DNA from: Flavitalea plasmicola
Lineage (GTDB): Bacteria > Bacteroidota > Bacteroidia > Chitinophagales > Chitinophagaceae
Direction of reading: 5' to 3'
NCBI RefSeq assembly: GCF_030546645.1
Contig: NZ_JAUOTO010000002.1
Coordinates: forward strand, 186,001-250,000
Length of the DNA stretch: 64,000 bases
The position numbers and the translations under genes were made by a program. This document shows positions 1 to 8,995 of the stretch, piece by piece; positions within the stretch are counted from its first letter, which is position 1; every line of letters starts with the position of its first letter. The notes beneath the pieces were generated by a model. It was not told the DNA's origin. It worked only from the letters and a program-made list of their open reading frames with translations, and did no database searches.

Positions 1-30
1 GCTTGTGGCTTGCAGCTTATAGCTGTTTTT
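1..30. repeat. AGCTT-rich intergenic repeat (left copy)
   Basis: The window opens with an alternation of GCTTGTGGCTT, GCAGCTT and ATAGCTG. The same vocabulary recurs at 6504-6616 after dnaE, so the two copies flank the M1 peptidase, NlpC/P60 and dnaE genes. The left boundary is cut by the window edge. No gene is visible in bases 1-71. Confidence 0.5.
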
Positions 31-71
31 ATGTATCTTCATTTTTTCCAGCAAAAAATTAAAATTAAGCA

Positions 72-1940
72 ATGAGACGCGTAATCCTGCTTGCCCTCGG
101 ATGTTACTTTTTTATCCTGCCCTATTGCCCTGCGCAGCTACCCCAGGGAGATAAAGAGAAGTTTACCCATGCAGACACGTTACGCGGCACCATCACTCCG
201 GAAAGGGCCTGGTGGGATGTGCTGTATTATGACATCCACGTCACGCCGGATTATGAAAAACGATCCATCAAAGGAACTACGGGTATTCGCCTGGCCGCGC
301 TCAAGCCGGGGCGACGGCTGCAGCTGGACCTGCAGCAACCGATGAAGGTCGTCTCCATCCTATGGGGGAAAACTTCCCTGAAATATAAAAGAGAGGGCAA
401 TGCCTTTCATGTGAGCTTCCCCCGTGAGATAAAGAAAGGCAGTATCGAGACCCTTACCGTACAATTCGAAGGCATTCCCCGGCCTGCGGTCCGTCCACCC
501 TGGGACGGTGGCTGGATCTGGACGAAGGACAAACAAGGGCGGCCCTGGATGAGCGTAGCCTGCCAGGGACTGGGGGCCAGCGTCTGGTACCCTTGCAAGG
601 ACCACCAAAGCGATGAGCCGGACAGCGGCGCCGCCCTGCATATCACGGTGCCGGATACCCTCATGGCAGTGGGAAATGGCAGGATGCAGGAAGTGAAGCA
701 AAATGGCAACGGCACCAATACCTATACCTGGCGGGTCGTCAATCCGATCAATAACTATGACATCATTCCCTATATCGGCAAATATGTCAACTTCCATGTG
801 GACCTGCAGGGAGAAAAGGGCCTCCTGGACTGTAATTATTGGGTGCTGGACTATAACCTTGATATTGCCCGGCAACAATTCAAACAGGCTGACACCATGC
901 TGCATTGTTTTGAATCCTGGATGGGTCCCTATCCTTTTTACGAGGACGGGTATAAGCTGGTGGAAGCCCCTCATTTAGGAATGGAGCACCAAAGCGCCGT
1001 AGCTTACGGCAATCATTTCGCCAATGGCTACCTGGGGCGGGACCTCTCCGGTACGGGCTGGGGCATGAAATGGGACTTTATCATCGTGCATGAGAGCGGG
1101 CATGAATGGTTCGGGAACAGCATCACCACCAACGACCTGGCCGATATGTGGGTCCATGAAGGCTTCACCAACTATACGGAGACCCTTTACACCACCTGCC
1201 AGGACGGAGTGGAAGCCGGCAATGACTATTGCATCGGCAGCCGCAGGAATATCCGTAATGACAAACCCATTATCGGAGCCTATGGCGTCAACAATGAGGG
1301 TTCGGGCGACATGTATTGTAAAGGAGGCAATATGCTGCACATGATCCGGCAGATGCTGGGGGACTCCAGCTTCCGGGGGCTGCTGCATGGGCTGACGAGC
1401 ACCTTCTACCATAAGACCGTCACCTCCCAGGAGATCGAGTCGTATATCAGCCAGTTTGCGAAAAAAGACCTGTCGAAAGTTTTTAACCAGTATTTACGGA
1501 CCACCCAGGTACCGGAGCTGGAATATAAGTTCAACAGCGGAACGATGCTGTCCTATCATTGGACGAAGTGCGTGTCCGGGTTCAATATGCCCGTGAAGGT
1601 TTCCGTGGCAGGGCAGGCGGAGCAGTGGATCGAGCCGTCGACGGAATGGAAGACATTGAATTTTGGCGGCTCGGGGGCGGCAGCCGATTCAACGAAGGCG
1701 GCTGGGGTGGACTCGGCGAGGGCCGGGAAGGTTGATTCCACCAGGGTGGCGGGTGTGGATTCGGCAAAAGTTGCGGGCGTGGATTCAGCCAGGGCTGTGG
1801 GTGTGGATTCGTCCAGGGCTGTGGGTGTGGATTCTGTCAGAGCGGCGGGTGTGGATTCGACCCGGACAGGAGGGGGAATAGCGCAGCAGGGCCTGGTGGT
1901 CAACAGGAATTTTTATGTGACGGTAAAACAACTGAATTAG
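72..1940 (+). CDS. M1 family metallopeptidase, exported
   Basis: Zinc aminopeptidase of the M1 (gluzincin) family, probably periplasmic. It has a hydrophobic signal peptide at residues 1-21, ending near PAQ. The catalytic core is clear: HESGHEW at 340-346 gives zinc ligands H340 and H344 with catalytic E341, and E363 in WVHEGF is the third ligand at the expected spacing. The substrate-binding GxMEN-like motif reads LGMEH. At 622 residues it is a short, single-core member without the large C-terminal domain of PepN. Near the C-terminus (about residues 543-598) a low-complexity tract of 8-residue repeats has been inserted before the final strand sequence. The ATG start gives the signal peptide. 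Family and catalysis are read directly; the substrate is unknown. Confidence 0.9.
   Translation: MRRVILLALGCYFFILPYCPAQLPQGDKEKFTHADTLRGTITPERAWWDVLYYDIHVTPDYEKRSIKGTTGIRLAALKPGRRLQLDLQQPMKVVSILWGKTSLKYKREGNAFHVSFPREIKKGSIETLTVQFEGIPRPAVRPPWDGGWIWTKDKQGRPWMSVACQGLGASVWYPCKDHQSDEPDSGAALHITVPDTLMAVGNGRMQEVKQNGNGTNTYTWRVVNPINNYDIIPYIGKYVNFHVDLQGEKGLLDCNYWVLDYNLDIARQQFKQADTMLHCFESWMGPYPFYEDGYKLVEAPHLGMEHQSAVAYGNHFANGYLGRDLSGTGWGMKWDFIIVHESGHEWFGNSITTNDLADMWVHEGFTNYTETLYTTCQDGVEAGNDYCIGSRRNIRNDKPIIGAYGVNNEGSGDMYCKGGNMLHMIRQMLGDSSFRGLLHGLTSTFYHKTVTSQEIESYISQFAKKDLSKVFNQYLRTTQVPELEYKFNSGTMLSYHWTKCVSGFNMPVKVSVAGQAEQWIEPSTEWKTLNFGGSGAAADSTKAAGVDSARAGKVDSTRVAGVDSAKVAGVDSARAVGVDSSRAVGVDSVRAAGVDSTRTGGGIAQQGLVVNRNFYVTVKQLN
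1698..1865 (+). repeat. 24-bp in-frame minisatellite (7 copies)
   Basis: Seven tandem units of 24 bp encode AAGVDSAR-like octapeptides inside the M1 peptidase gene. One more degenerate unit (AAADSTK) lies just before them. The repeat length is a multiple of three, so copy-number changes keep the frame. Confidence 0.85.
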
Positions 1941-1941
1941 A

Positions 1942-2706
1942 TCAAGAGCCCGAGCCGGACTGGGTGAAAGTCTGCGTCGGCGGCTGTACGGCTGGCTGGA
2001 CGGAGGACTGCTGGTCGATGACACGGCCGGCCCCGATGAAGTGCCTGTCATAATAGCCATCGTTCATATCGCTGATCATCACGCCGGAGACGCTGGCATG
2101 GATGAACTTATTATTCCGCAGGTAGACGCCTACATGGGTGACGGCCCTGCGTTTGCCCAGGGTATGGAAAAATACAAGGTCGCCTTCCTTCAATTCATCC
2201 CGCCGGATGTGGTGGGTCGCTCCATATTGCTCTTTGGAGGTGCGGGGCAATGCCGCAACGCCATATACGGAGGACATCAATAAAAAAGCAAAGGCGGAGC
2301 AGTCGATGCCGTCCCGGCCCGTACCCCCGTAATGATAGGGCGTGCCGTACCAATCATCCATGAATGCCAATAACTTAGGATTATCCAGCTCTTCCACGGA
2401 AGCATTTTCCAGGATGGCATATTTGAATTGAAGCGCGGGATAGTTCTCGATGGCGGCTGCGGAAGCATAATTCGTATGGCTGCCGGCGACGGTCGTGGTG
2501 GAAATGGAGCTGGCGGTCTTATCCTGGTGCGCGTCGGGCTTGATCGCAATATTGCTGATGAACTGGATATTATCGCCGGAACCGGCCTGCCTGGACGCAC
2601 TGGCGCCGGCGGACGGGGCAGCGCTGCGTGAAGCGCTGGGTTTCAAACTGCTGCAGCTGGCTGCAAGGCAGGCTAGGGTCAGTATGAATATGAGATTTTT
2701 CAACAT
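1942..2706 (-). CDS. NlpC/P60 family lipoprotein (cell-wall hydrolase)
   Basis: Putative peptidoglycan endopeptidase anchored as a lipoprotein. The internal ATG at 2706 is preferred to the longer frame (to 2733) because it puts the signal peptide directly at the start: MLKNLIFILTLACLAASC, with lipobox LAASC. A low-complexity Ser/Ala linker follows, then the NlpC/P60 domain in the C-terminal half. The catalytic Cys lies in GIDCSAF, the His in VTHVGVYL, and a further His in FIHAS. Family members cleave D-Glu/meso-DAP-type cross-peptide bonds; this assignment is from the family, not shown here. The gene converges with the M1 peptidase, with one base between the stop codons. Confidence 0.9.
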   Translation of the reverse strand: MLKNLIFILTLACLAASCSSLKPSASRSAAPSAGASASRQAGSGDNIQFISNIAIKPDAHQDKTASSISTTTVAGSHTNYASAAAIENYPALQFKYAILENASVEELDNPKLLAFMDDWYGTPYHYGGTGRDGIDCSAFAFLLMSSVYGVAALPRTSKEQYGATHHIRRDELKEGDLVFFHTLGKRRAVTHVGVYLRNNKFIHASVSGVMISDMNDGYYDRHFIGAGRVIDQQSSVQPAVQPPTQTFTQSGSGS

Positions 2707-2867
2707 ATTTTCCACTTTTGAGGATATTGGCACGGGTAAAGATAGGTAAAATTGGCAAAAATGAAGCCAAAAATGCCCAGCTCCTATTCAGGCAGGTTGT
2801 GGATAGAATGTGCTTCCCATAAACGAACTTTGTTAGTTAATTGCATGTTTATTTTCGGAGGCATTCT

Positions 2868-5800
2868 ATGAGCAAATTCTCTCATTTACATACACATACA
2901 CAATTCTCTCTCCTGGACGGCGCCGCCTCGATCCAAAGCCTTTACAAGAAGGCCATCAAGGACGGTATGCCGGCGCTCGCCATCACGGATCACGGCAATA
3001 TGTTCGGGGCTTTCGAGTTCGTCTCGGAAGCTTACAAGCACAAGAACGAGGACGGGACCCTGAAGGTAAAACCCATCGTAGGTTGCGAGTTTTATGTCGT
3101 GGCGGACAGGCACCGCAAGACATTCAGCAAAGAGGTGAAGGACGAGCGTTACCACCAGGTGCTGCTGGCGAAGAACAAGGTGGGCTATCAGAACCTGATC
3201 AAGCTGACCTCATTGGGATACACGGAAGGGCTGTACAGCAAGTACCCCAGGATCGATAAGGAGCTGATAGAAAAATATCATGAAGGGCTGATCGCCACCA
3301 CCTGCTGCATCGGCGCCTATGTTCCCCAGACCATTTTGCATGACGGGGAGGAAAAGGCTGAAAAGGAATTCAAATGGTGGCTGGACATCTTCGGGGACGA
3401 TTATATCATCGAGCTGCAGCGGCATAATATCAAGGAGCAGGAGATCATCAACCAGGTGCTGCTGAAATTCGCCGCCAAATACAACGTGCCTGTGATCGCC
3501 ACCAACGACAGCCATTATACGGACCGTGACGATTACAATGCGCATGATATCCTGCTCTGTATCAATACAGGCGAGAAGCAAAGCACGCCAGGCTTCGACG
3601 ACTTCGTCAATGATGACGCCAATATCAAGAACAGGCGGTTTAAGTTCCCCAACGACCAATTCTATTTCAAGACGACGGAAGAGATGTCGAAGCTCTTTTC
3701 GGATATACCCCAGGCCATCGACAATACGAACCTGGTGGCGGACAAGGTGGAGGTGCTGAACCTGAAAAAAGATATCCTGCTGCCTAATTTCCCTATTCCG
3801 AAGGAATTCCAGATCCATAATGAGAGCAACCTGGACCAATGGGAATACCTGAAATACCTTACCCAGGAGGGGGCCAAGCTGCGGTATAGCGACCTTACGC
3901 CCGAGATACAGGAAAGGCTGGATTTCGAGCTCTTTACCATCAAGACGATGGGATTTGCCGGTTACTTCCTCATCGTGAGCGACTTCATCAAAGCGGGCAG
4001 GGATATGGGGGTCTTTATCGGCCCTGGCCGTGGATCGGCTGCGGGATCAGTGGTGGCCTATTGCATCGGCATCACCAATATCGATCCTATCAAATATAAT
4101 TTGCTGTTCGAAAGGTTCCTTAACCCGGACCGTAAGTCGATGCCCGATATCGATACGGACTTCGATGATGAGGGCCGTCAGCGGGTGATCGAGTATGTGG
4201 TGGAAAAATATGGCAAGAACCAGGTGGCGCAGATCGTCACCTATGGTACGATGGCGGCGAAGATGAGCATCAAGGACGTAGCGCGTGCGCTGGACCTGCC
4301 GCTGCCCGAGTCGAATGCCCTGGCCAAGCTGGTGCCGGAAAGGCCTGGTATCGAGCTGAGGCGGGTGCTGAAGGCGCCCATGACGCCGAAAGACGGGGAG
4401 AAATCCCTGGAAGAGAAGGACGGTCTGACCCCGGATGATATGGAGAACGTGAAGAAGATCCGGGAAATATATAATGGCGACGATATCCGCAGCCGGGTAC
4501 TGCATGAGGCCGAAAGGCTGGAAGGGTCCGTGCGCAATACGGGCCTCCATGCGGCGGGCATCATCATTGCTCCGGAGGACCTGATGAATATCATCCCTGT
4601 CTGTACGGCCAGGGACTCTCCCCTGCTGGTGACCCAGATCGAAGGCAGCATCATCGAGGATGCCGGCGTCATCAAGATGGACTTTCTGGGCCTGAAGACG
4701 CTGAACATCCTGAAGACGGGCCTGGAGCTGATCAAAGAAAATCATGGGGTGGATATCAACCTCGATACCATTCCGCTGGACGACGTCAAGACATACGAGC
4801 TGTATCAAAAAGCGGAGACCATCGGTACATTCCAGTTTGAAAGTCCCGGTATGCAGAAATACCTGAAGGACCTCAAGCCGGATAAGTTCGATGACCTTAT
4901 CGCGATGAACGCCCTGTACCGCCCAGGTCCTATCGCTTACATCCCCAACTACATCGATCGTAAGCACGGAAGGGAGGAGATCATCTTCGATCTGCCGGAG
5001 ATGGAGGAATACCTGAAGGATACGTATGGCATTACGGTGTACCAGGAACAGGTGATGCTGCTGGCGCAGAAGCTGGCCGGCTTCAGCAAGGGCGACGCCG
5101 ACGTGCTTCGCAAGGCCATGGGAAAAAAGCAGAAGTCGGTGCTGGATAAGATGAAGAGCCAGTTCATCAAAGGAGCTACGGCCAAGGGGCTGGCGGCCGA
5201 CAAGCTGGAGAAGGTGTGGACGGACTGGGAAGCCTTTGCGCAATACGCCTTCAACAAGTCGCACTCTACCTGCTACGCCTATGTGGCTTATCATACCGCT
5301 TATTTAAAGGCGCACTACCCCTCTGAATATATGGCGGCGGTGCTGAACCATGCGGGCAGCATTGAAAAGATCACCTTCTTTATGGAAGAGTGCAAGCGGA
5401 TGGGGTTGAAAGTACTGGGGCCGGATGTCAATGAATCGAAGAAAGGGTTCTCCGTCAATATGAAAGGCGAGATCCGTGTTGGACTGGGCGGTCTGAAAGG
5501 CGTGGGTGAAGCTGCCGTGGAAAGCATGATCGCCGAAAGGACCAAAGACGGGCCTTTTCTCACCATCTTCGACATGATCAAAAGGATCAACCAGCGCACC
5601 GTGAATAAAAAGACATTGGAAAGCCTGGCGTATGCCGGCGCTTTTGACTGCTTTAACGGGTTTCACCGGGCGCAATTCTTCTTCACGCCGCCGGGGGATA
5701 CCTCTACCGGGCTGGAGAAGATCATCAAGTTCGGGAATGTATACCAGACGAATGCCACCCAGACCACCAACAGCCTGTTCGGGGATCTGGCCATGCCGGA

Positions 5801-6503
5801 GATCGCCGTCCCGAAGCTGCCCAGCTGCGAGCCCTGGACCCTGACAGAATTATTGGAACATGAGAAGGACGTAACAGGTATGTTCATGAGCGGGCATCCC
5901 CTGGACCATTTTAAGTTCGAGATCACCCACTACGGCATCACGCAGCTGGGGGAATACAACGAGGCTAAAGATGCGTTGGGGCTGCAGGCCAATCCCGGCA
6001 AAACCTACCGGCTGGCGGGGCTGGTAACGGACGCGCAGCACCGGGTGAGCAAGACCGGCAAACAATTCGGGTCCTTTACCATCGAGGATTACACCGGCAA
6101 AACGGAGTTCATGCTTTGGAGCGAGGATTATGCCCGCTATTCCAACTATCTGGAGAAAGGTAAGAACCTGTTCATTACGGGGGCCTTCCGGCTGCGTTTT
6201 AACAAAACGGAATACGAGTTCAAGATCGAGCGGATGATGCTGCTGGAAAGCATTAAGCCCATTCTTACCAAACAGGTGATCATGGATGTGGAAGCGCGAT
6301 TCGTCAGCGAGGAGATGGTGCTTTTCATGGAAAAGAACCTTAAGAAATATCCTGGCAAATCACAGCTGAAATTCAACATATTAGAACCTAAGAGCCGATC
6401 GAGGATCTCTATGTTCACCATGGGAACGGGCTTTGAAATGAATGACGAAATGGCTGCTTTTCTGGCTGAAAAGCCGGAGCTGGAGGTACAAGTTGTCACT
6501 TGA
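2868..6503 (+). CDS. dnaE: DNA polymerase III subunit alpha
   Basis: Replicative DNA polymerase catalytic subunit, 1211 residues from the ATG at 2868. That start is favoured over the upstream frame (2841) because GGAGG lies about 8 bases before it and the protein then begins MSKFSHLHTHTQFSLLDG, the usual start of the PHP domain. The order is PHP domain (about 1-290), then polymerase palm with PDIDTDF at about 426-432 supplying catalytic aspartates, MDFLGL further on, the fingers/beta-binding region, and an OB fold near 1050-1130. PHP metal ligands (HTH near the start, DHG, a Glu after GC, and a late NDSH) all appear retained. It is followed by an AGCTT-rich repeat and then trxA. Confidence 0.97.
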   Translation: MSKFSHLHTHTQFSLLDGAASIQSLYKKAIKDGMPALAITDHGNMFGAFEFVSEAYKHKNEDGTLKVKPIVGCEFYVVADRHRKTFSKEVKDERYHQVLLAKNKVGYQNLIKLTSLGYTEGLYSKYPRIDKELIEKYHEGLIATTCCIGAYVPQTILHDGEEKAEKEFKWWLDIFGDDYIIELQRHNIKEQEIINQVLLKFAAKYNVPVIATNDSHYTDRDDYNAHDILLCINTGEKQSTPGFDDFVNDDANIKNRRFKFPNDQFYFKTTEEMSKLFSDIPQAIDNTNLVADKVEVLNLKKDILLPNFPIPKEFQIHNESNLDQWEYLKYLTQEGAKLRYSDLTPEIQERLDFELFTIKTMGFAGYFLIVSDFIKAGRDMGVFIGPGRGSAAGSVVAYCIGITNIDPIKYNLLFERFLNPDRKSMPDIDTDFDDEGRQRVIEYVVEKYGKNQVAQIVTYGTMAAKMSIKDVARALDLPLPESNALAKLVPERPGIELRRVLKAPMTPKDGEKSLEEKDGLTPDDMENVKKIREIYNGDDIRSRVLHEAERLEGSVRNTGLHAAGIIIAPEDLMNIIPVCTARDSPLLVTQIEGSIIEDAGVIKMDFLGLKTLNILKTGLELIKENHGVDINLDTIPLDDVKTYELYQKAETIGTFQFESPGMQKYLKDLKPDKFDDLIAMNALYRPGPIAYIPNYIDRKHGREEIIFDLPEMEEYLKDTYGITVYQEQVMLLAQKLAGFSKGDADVLRKAMGKKQKSVLDKMKSQFIKGATAKGLAADKLEKVWTDWEAFAQYAFNKSHSTCYAYVAYHTAYLKAHYPSEYMAAVLNHAGSIEKITFFMEECKRMGLKVLGPDVNESKKGFSVNMKGEIRVGLGGLKGVGEAAVESMIAERTKDGPFLTIFDMIKRINQRTVNKKTLESLAYAGAFDCFNGFHRAQFFFTPPGDTSTGLEKIIKFGNVYQTNATQTTNSLFGDLAMPEIAVPKLPSCEPWTLTELLEHEKDVTGMFMSGHPLDHFKFEITHYGITQLGEYNEAKDALGLQANPGKTYRLAGLVTDAQHRVSKTGKQFGSFTIEDYTGKTEFMLWSEDYARYSNYLEKGKNLFITGAFRLRFNKTEYEFKIERMMLLESIKPILTKQVIMDVEARFVSEEMVLFMEKNLKKYPGKSQLKFNILEPKSRSRISMFTMGTGFEMNDEMAAFLAEKPELEVQVVT

Positions 6504-6616
6504 CAGCTATTAGCTGCAAGCTACCAGCTTCAAGCTGCAAGCTTCAAGCTACAAGCTTAGACTTTATAAGACATACTTGCAGCTAGTAGCTTGTGGCTTG
6601 AAGCTTGTATAAGTAT
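6504..6616. repeat. AGCTT-rich intergenic repeat (right copy)
   Basis: Immediately after the dnaE stop the sequence alternates AGCTNCAAGCT and AGCTTCAAGCT blocks at roughly 10-11 bp periodicity, over about 110 bases. It ends AGCTTGTGGCTTGAAGCTTG, nearly the string seen at 1-30. It is rich in AGCT palindromes and could fold in many registers. Confidence 0.65.
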
Positions 6617-6702
6617 GTCAGGTGAGCGACCAATTAATTGGAAAACAATCCGGACATTTGTGAAAGTAAAAAACAAACACATCACATAAAAAAACACTAA
6701 TT

Positions 6703-7020
6703 ATGGCTTTAGAATTAACAGATACCAATTTCCAGGACAAAGTAATCTCCTCCGATAAACTGACCATCGTAGATTTTTGGGCCGAATGGTGTGGTCCTTG
6801 TCGCGCTATCGGGCCTGTGATCGAAGAATTGTCTAAAGAATATGACGGCAAGATCAATGTAGGTAAGGTCAATGTGGACCATAATCCTCAGCTGTCTGTC
6901 AACTATGGCATCACCAGTATCCCTGCGATCCTGTTCATCAAGGGCGGCAAGGTGGTAGATAAGCTGGTAGGCGCACAGCCCAAATCGAATTTTGTGAAGA
7001 AGATCGAATCTCACATTTAA
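6703..7020 (+). CDS. trxA: Thioredoxin
   Basis: Cytoplasmic dithiol-disulfide oxidoreductase of 105 residues, the normal size of bacterial thioredoxin 1. The active site WCGPC puts the redox cysteines at 30 and 33. The cis-proline loop reads TSIPAIL, and the Asp in VDFWAEWC is conserved. There is no signal peptide. The gene stands alone, and a strong intrinsic terminator follows 13 bases after the stop. Confidence 0.97.
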   Translation: MALELTDTNFQDKVISSDKLTIVDFWAEWCGPCRAIGPVIEELSKEYDGKINVGKVNVDHNPQLSVNYGITSIPAILFIKGGKVVDKLVGAQPKSNFVKKIESHI

Positions 7021-7033
7021 CATATTTCTTTTG

Positions 7034-7066
7034 AAAAGCCCGTGCTTGCGCACGGGCTTTTTTTTT
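7034..7066 (+). terminator. Intrinsic terminator of trxA
   Basis: Perfect 8-bp stem GCCCGTGC/GCACGGGC (7038-7045 with 7050-7057), a TTGC loop and a run of nine T. A-tract to T-tract pairing extends the stem. Confidence 0.95.
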
Positions 7067-7080
7067 ACTATTTTGCGCGA

Positions 7081-7625
7081 ATGCGGCGTATCTTTTTATC
7101 GTGCCTGTATCTTTTTCCCATCTTTTCTGCTATAGGTCAGTCTTCTGAAAGCAAAGCGAACGATGCTTACCTGGTCTCCCGGATGGTGTGAAGGCAATGA
7201 ACGACAAGAAAGTAAATGATATGGAGCAGGCGCGCAGCGCATTGCTCAATTTTGCCAATGAGGGGTTGAAGGCGCTGGATACCGTAAAGCCTTTCGAGAA
7301 TGATCCATCCCTGGTCGCCGCCTGCCGGAAGACGCTGCAATTCTACCAGCAGACCGCCAGTAAGGATATCCCCAAGCTGACGGATTTCTATGTGAAGTCG
7401 GAGGAGTTCGACAAGCTAAAGAAATCCTTTGAAGGGAAGAGCGGATCCTCCCGGACCCAGGCGGACGTGGATACCTATAATAAGGCGGTGAACGACATCA
7501 ATGCCGCGGTGAAAGGATTCAACCAGACGAACCAAAAGATCAATACGGCCAGGGCGCAGGCCGTAAATGAATGGAATGATGCAGAGAAGCGCTTTGCGGA
7601 TGAGCATATGCCGCATTATAAATGA
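7081..7625 (+). pseudogene. Exported protein of unknown function, frameshifted
   Basis: Translation from the ATG at 7081 gives a signal peptide (MRRIFLSCLYLFPIFSAIGQ) and then SSESKANDAYLVSRMV, ending at TGA 7189-7191. A second frame, opening at GTG 7188, runs on for 145 residues to 7625. It is a helical, Lys/Asn-rich domain beginning VKAMNDKKVNDMEQAR and ending EHMPHYK. Removing one TG from the GGTGTGAA stretch at 7185-7192 joins the two frames smoothly (SRM-VKAMN). The parts therefore belong to one secreted protein of about 180 residues broken by a 2-base insertion, or to a sequence error. I do not recognise the family with certainty; it resembles small helical surface proteins of Bacteroidota and spirochaetes. 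Confidence 0.7.
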
Positions 7626-7645
7626 TGCAGCTGCTTTCCAGGGCG

Positions 7646-8899
7646 TCAATGCAATACGGCCTGCGCATGCGCAGTTTCCGCCGTGTGCTTGTACCTGAAT
7701 ACAAGGGGGAAGACAAGACCGAGTATGAGCGCATAGGCGGCAAAAGTAAACCAGATGTTCTGCCAGTTCTTCACCCCGCCGACCGTGAAATAGTCCACTA
7801 CCCGGCCGCTGATATAGGTTCCGAGAAAAGCCCCGAACCCATTGGTCATCAGCATGAATAAGCCTTGTGCACTGGCCCTGATCTTTATATCGGCTTCTTT
7901 TTCGACGAACAGTGAGCCGGAGATGTTGAAAAAGTCGAAGGCCATTCCATATATGATCATGGAAAGTATGAGGAGGAACAGGCCGCTGCCAGGATTGCCG
8001 ATCCCGAACAGACCGAAACGGAATACCCAGGCAAAAATACTGATCATGATCACCTGCTTGATCCCGAATCGCCGTAAAAAAAATGGGATCGTCAGGATAA
8101 ACAGCGTTTCGGATATCTGAGAGATGGAGAGCAATAAATTCGAGTGCACTACCCCAAATGAATGGACATATTGGGGAGACTTTGAAAAATCACTCATGAA
8201 GGCGCTGCCAAAGGCGTTGGTGATCTGCAGCGCTGCGCCCAGCAGCAGGGAAAACAGGAAGAAAATCAGCATCTTCCTTCTTTTGAACAATACAAATGCG
8301 TCCAGGCCCAGGGAAGCCCAGATGTTCGGTTTCGGACCCGTCCGCACCGGGAAACAGGCCGGCAGCGTAAAGGCATAGACCCCCAGCAGCAGACCCGCCC
8401 CTGCACTGACATACAATTGAAAGGCATTCTCTTTCCAGCCGCACAGGTCCACTGTCCACATGGCGGCGATGAAGCCCACCGTTCCCCATACGCGGATGGG
8501 CGGAAAATCCTTTACGATGTTAAAGTCCCTTCTTTCGAGAATGATATAAGACACGGTATTGTTCAATGCGATGGTGGGCATGAAGAAGAACGAATTGAAC
8601 AGCATGGCGACATAAAACATACTAAAATCGGTGAGCGTCGAGGCCCATAACAACATGCAAGCGCCCAGGATATGGCACAGGCCCAATACCCTTTCGGCAT
8701 TCAGCCATCGGTCCGCAACGATGCCAAACAAGGCAGGAGTTACAAGGGATGCTACCCCCATCGTCCCGTAGATGCTTCCTACCTGTACGCCGGAAAAATG
8801 AAGCACATTGAACATATAGGCGCCCAACGATATCAGCCAGGCCCCCCAGACGAAAAATTCCAGAAAATTCATGACAATGAGACGGAACTTAATACCCAC
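7646..8899 (-). CDS. NupG-like nucleoside:H+ symporter (MFS)
   Basis: Inner-membrane transporter of 417 residues with about twelve hydrophobic segments. The N-terminus MGIKFRLIVMNFLEFFVWG and the following GAWLISLGAYM are typical of the NHS/NupG branch of the major facilitator superfamily, as is the FGIVADRW loop between TM2 and TM3. Family members import nucleosides with protons; substrate choice cannot be read from sequence. It is divergent from mqnE, with a 96-bp shared intergenic region. The long central loop carries the Pro/Lys-rich turn seen in this family. Confidence 0.85.
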   Translation of the reverse strand: MGIKFRLIVMNFLEFFVWGAWLISLGAYMFNVLHFSGVQVGSIYGTMGVASLVTPALFGIVADRWLNAERVLGLCHILGACMLLWASTLTDFSMFYVAMLFNSFFFMPTIALNNTVSYIILERRDFNIVKDFPPIRVWGTVGFIAAMWTVDLCGWKENAFQLYVSAGAGLLLGVYAFTLPACFPVRTGPKPNIWASLGLDAFVLFKRRKMLIFFLFSLLLGAALQITNAFGSAFMSDFSKSPQYVHSFGVVHSNLLLSISQISETLFILTIPFFLRRFGIKQVIMISIFAWVFRFGLFGIGNPGSGLFLLILSMIIYGMAFDFFNISGSLFVEKEADIKIRASAQGLFMLMTNGFGAFLGTYISGRVVDYFTVGGVKNWQNIWFTFAAYALILGLVFPLVFRYKHTAETAHAQAVLH

Positions 8900-8995
8900 T
8901 ATGTTGTTATTTTGGTTTATGTTAGGTTATGATTATGGAAGATACTCAAATATCGCACAATCCGTAACTTTACACACCGAATAAAAGGAATCGAT

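Noticed and set aside
1556..1903. Pro/Thr-rich minus-strand open frame
   Set aside because: It is the complement of the 24-bp minisatellite in the M1 gene and has no start context.
4047..5294. 415-codon minus-strand open frame
   Set aside because: Antisense to the polymerase core of dnaE; His/Arg/Leu-rich composition typical of a shadow frame.
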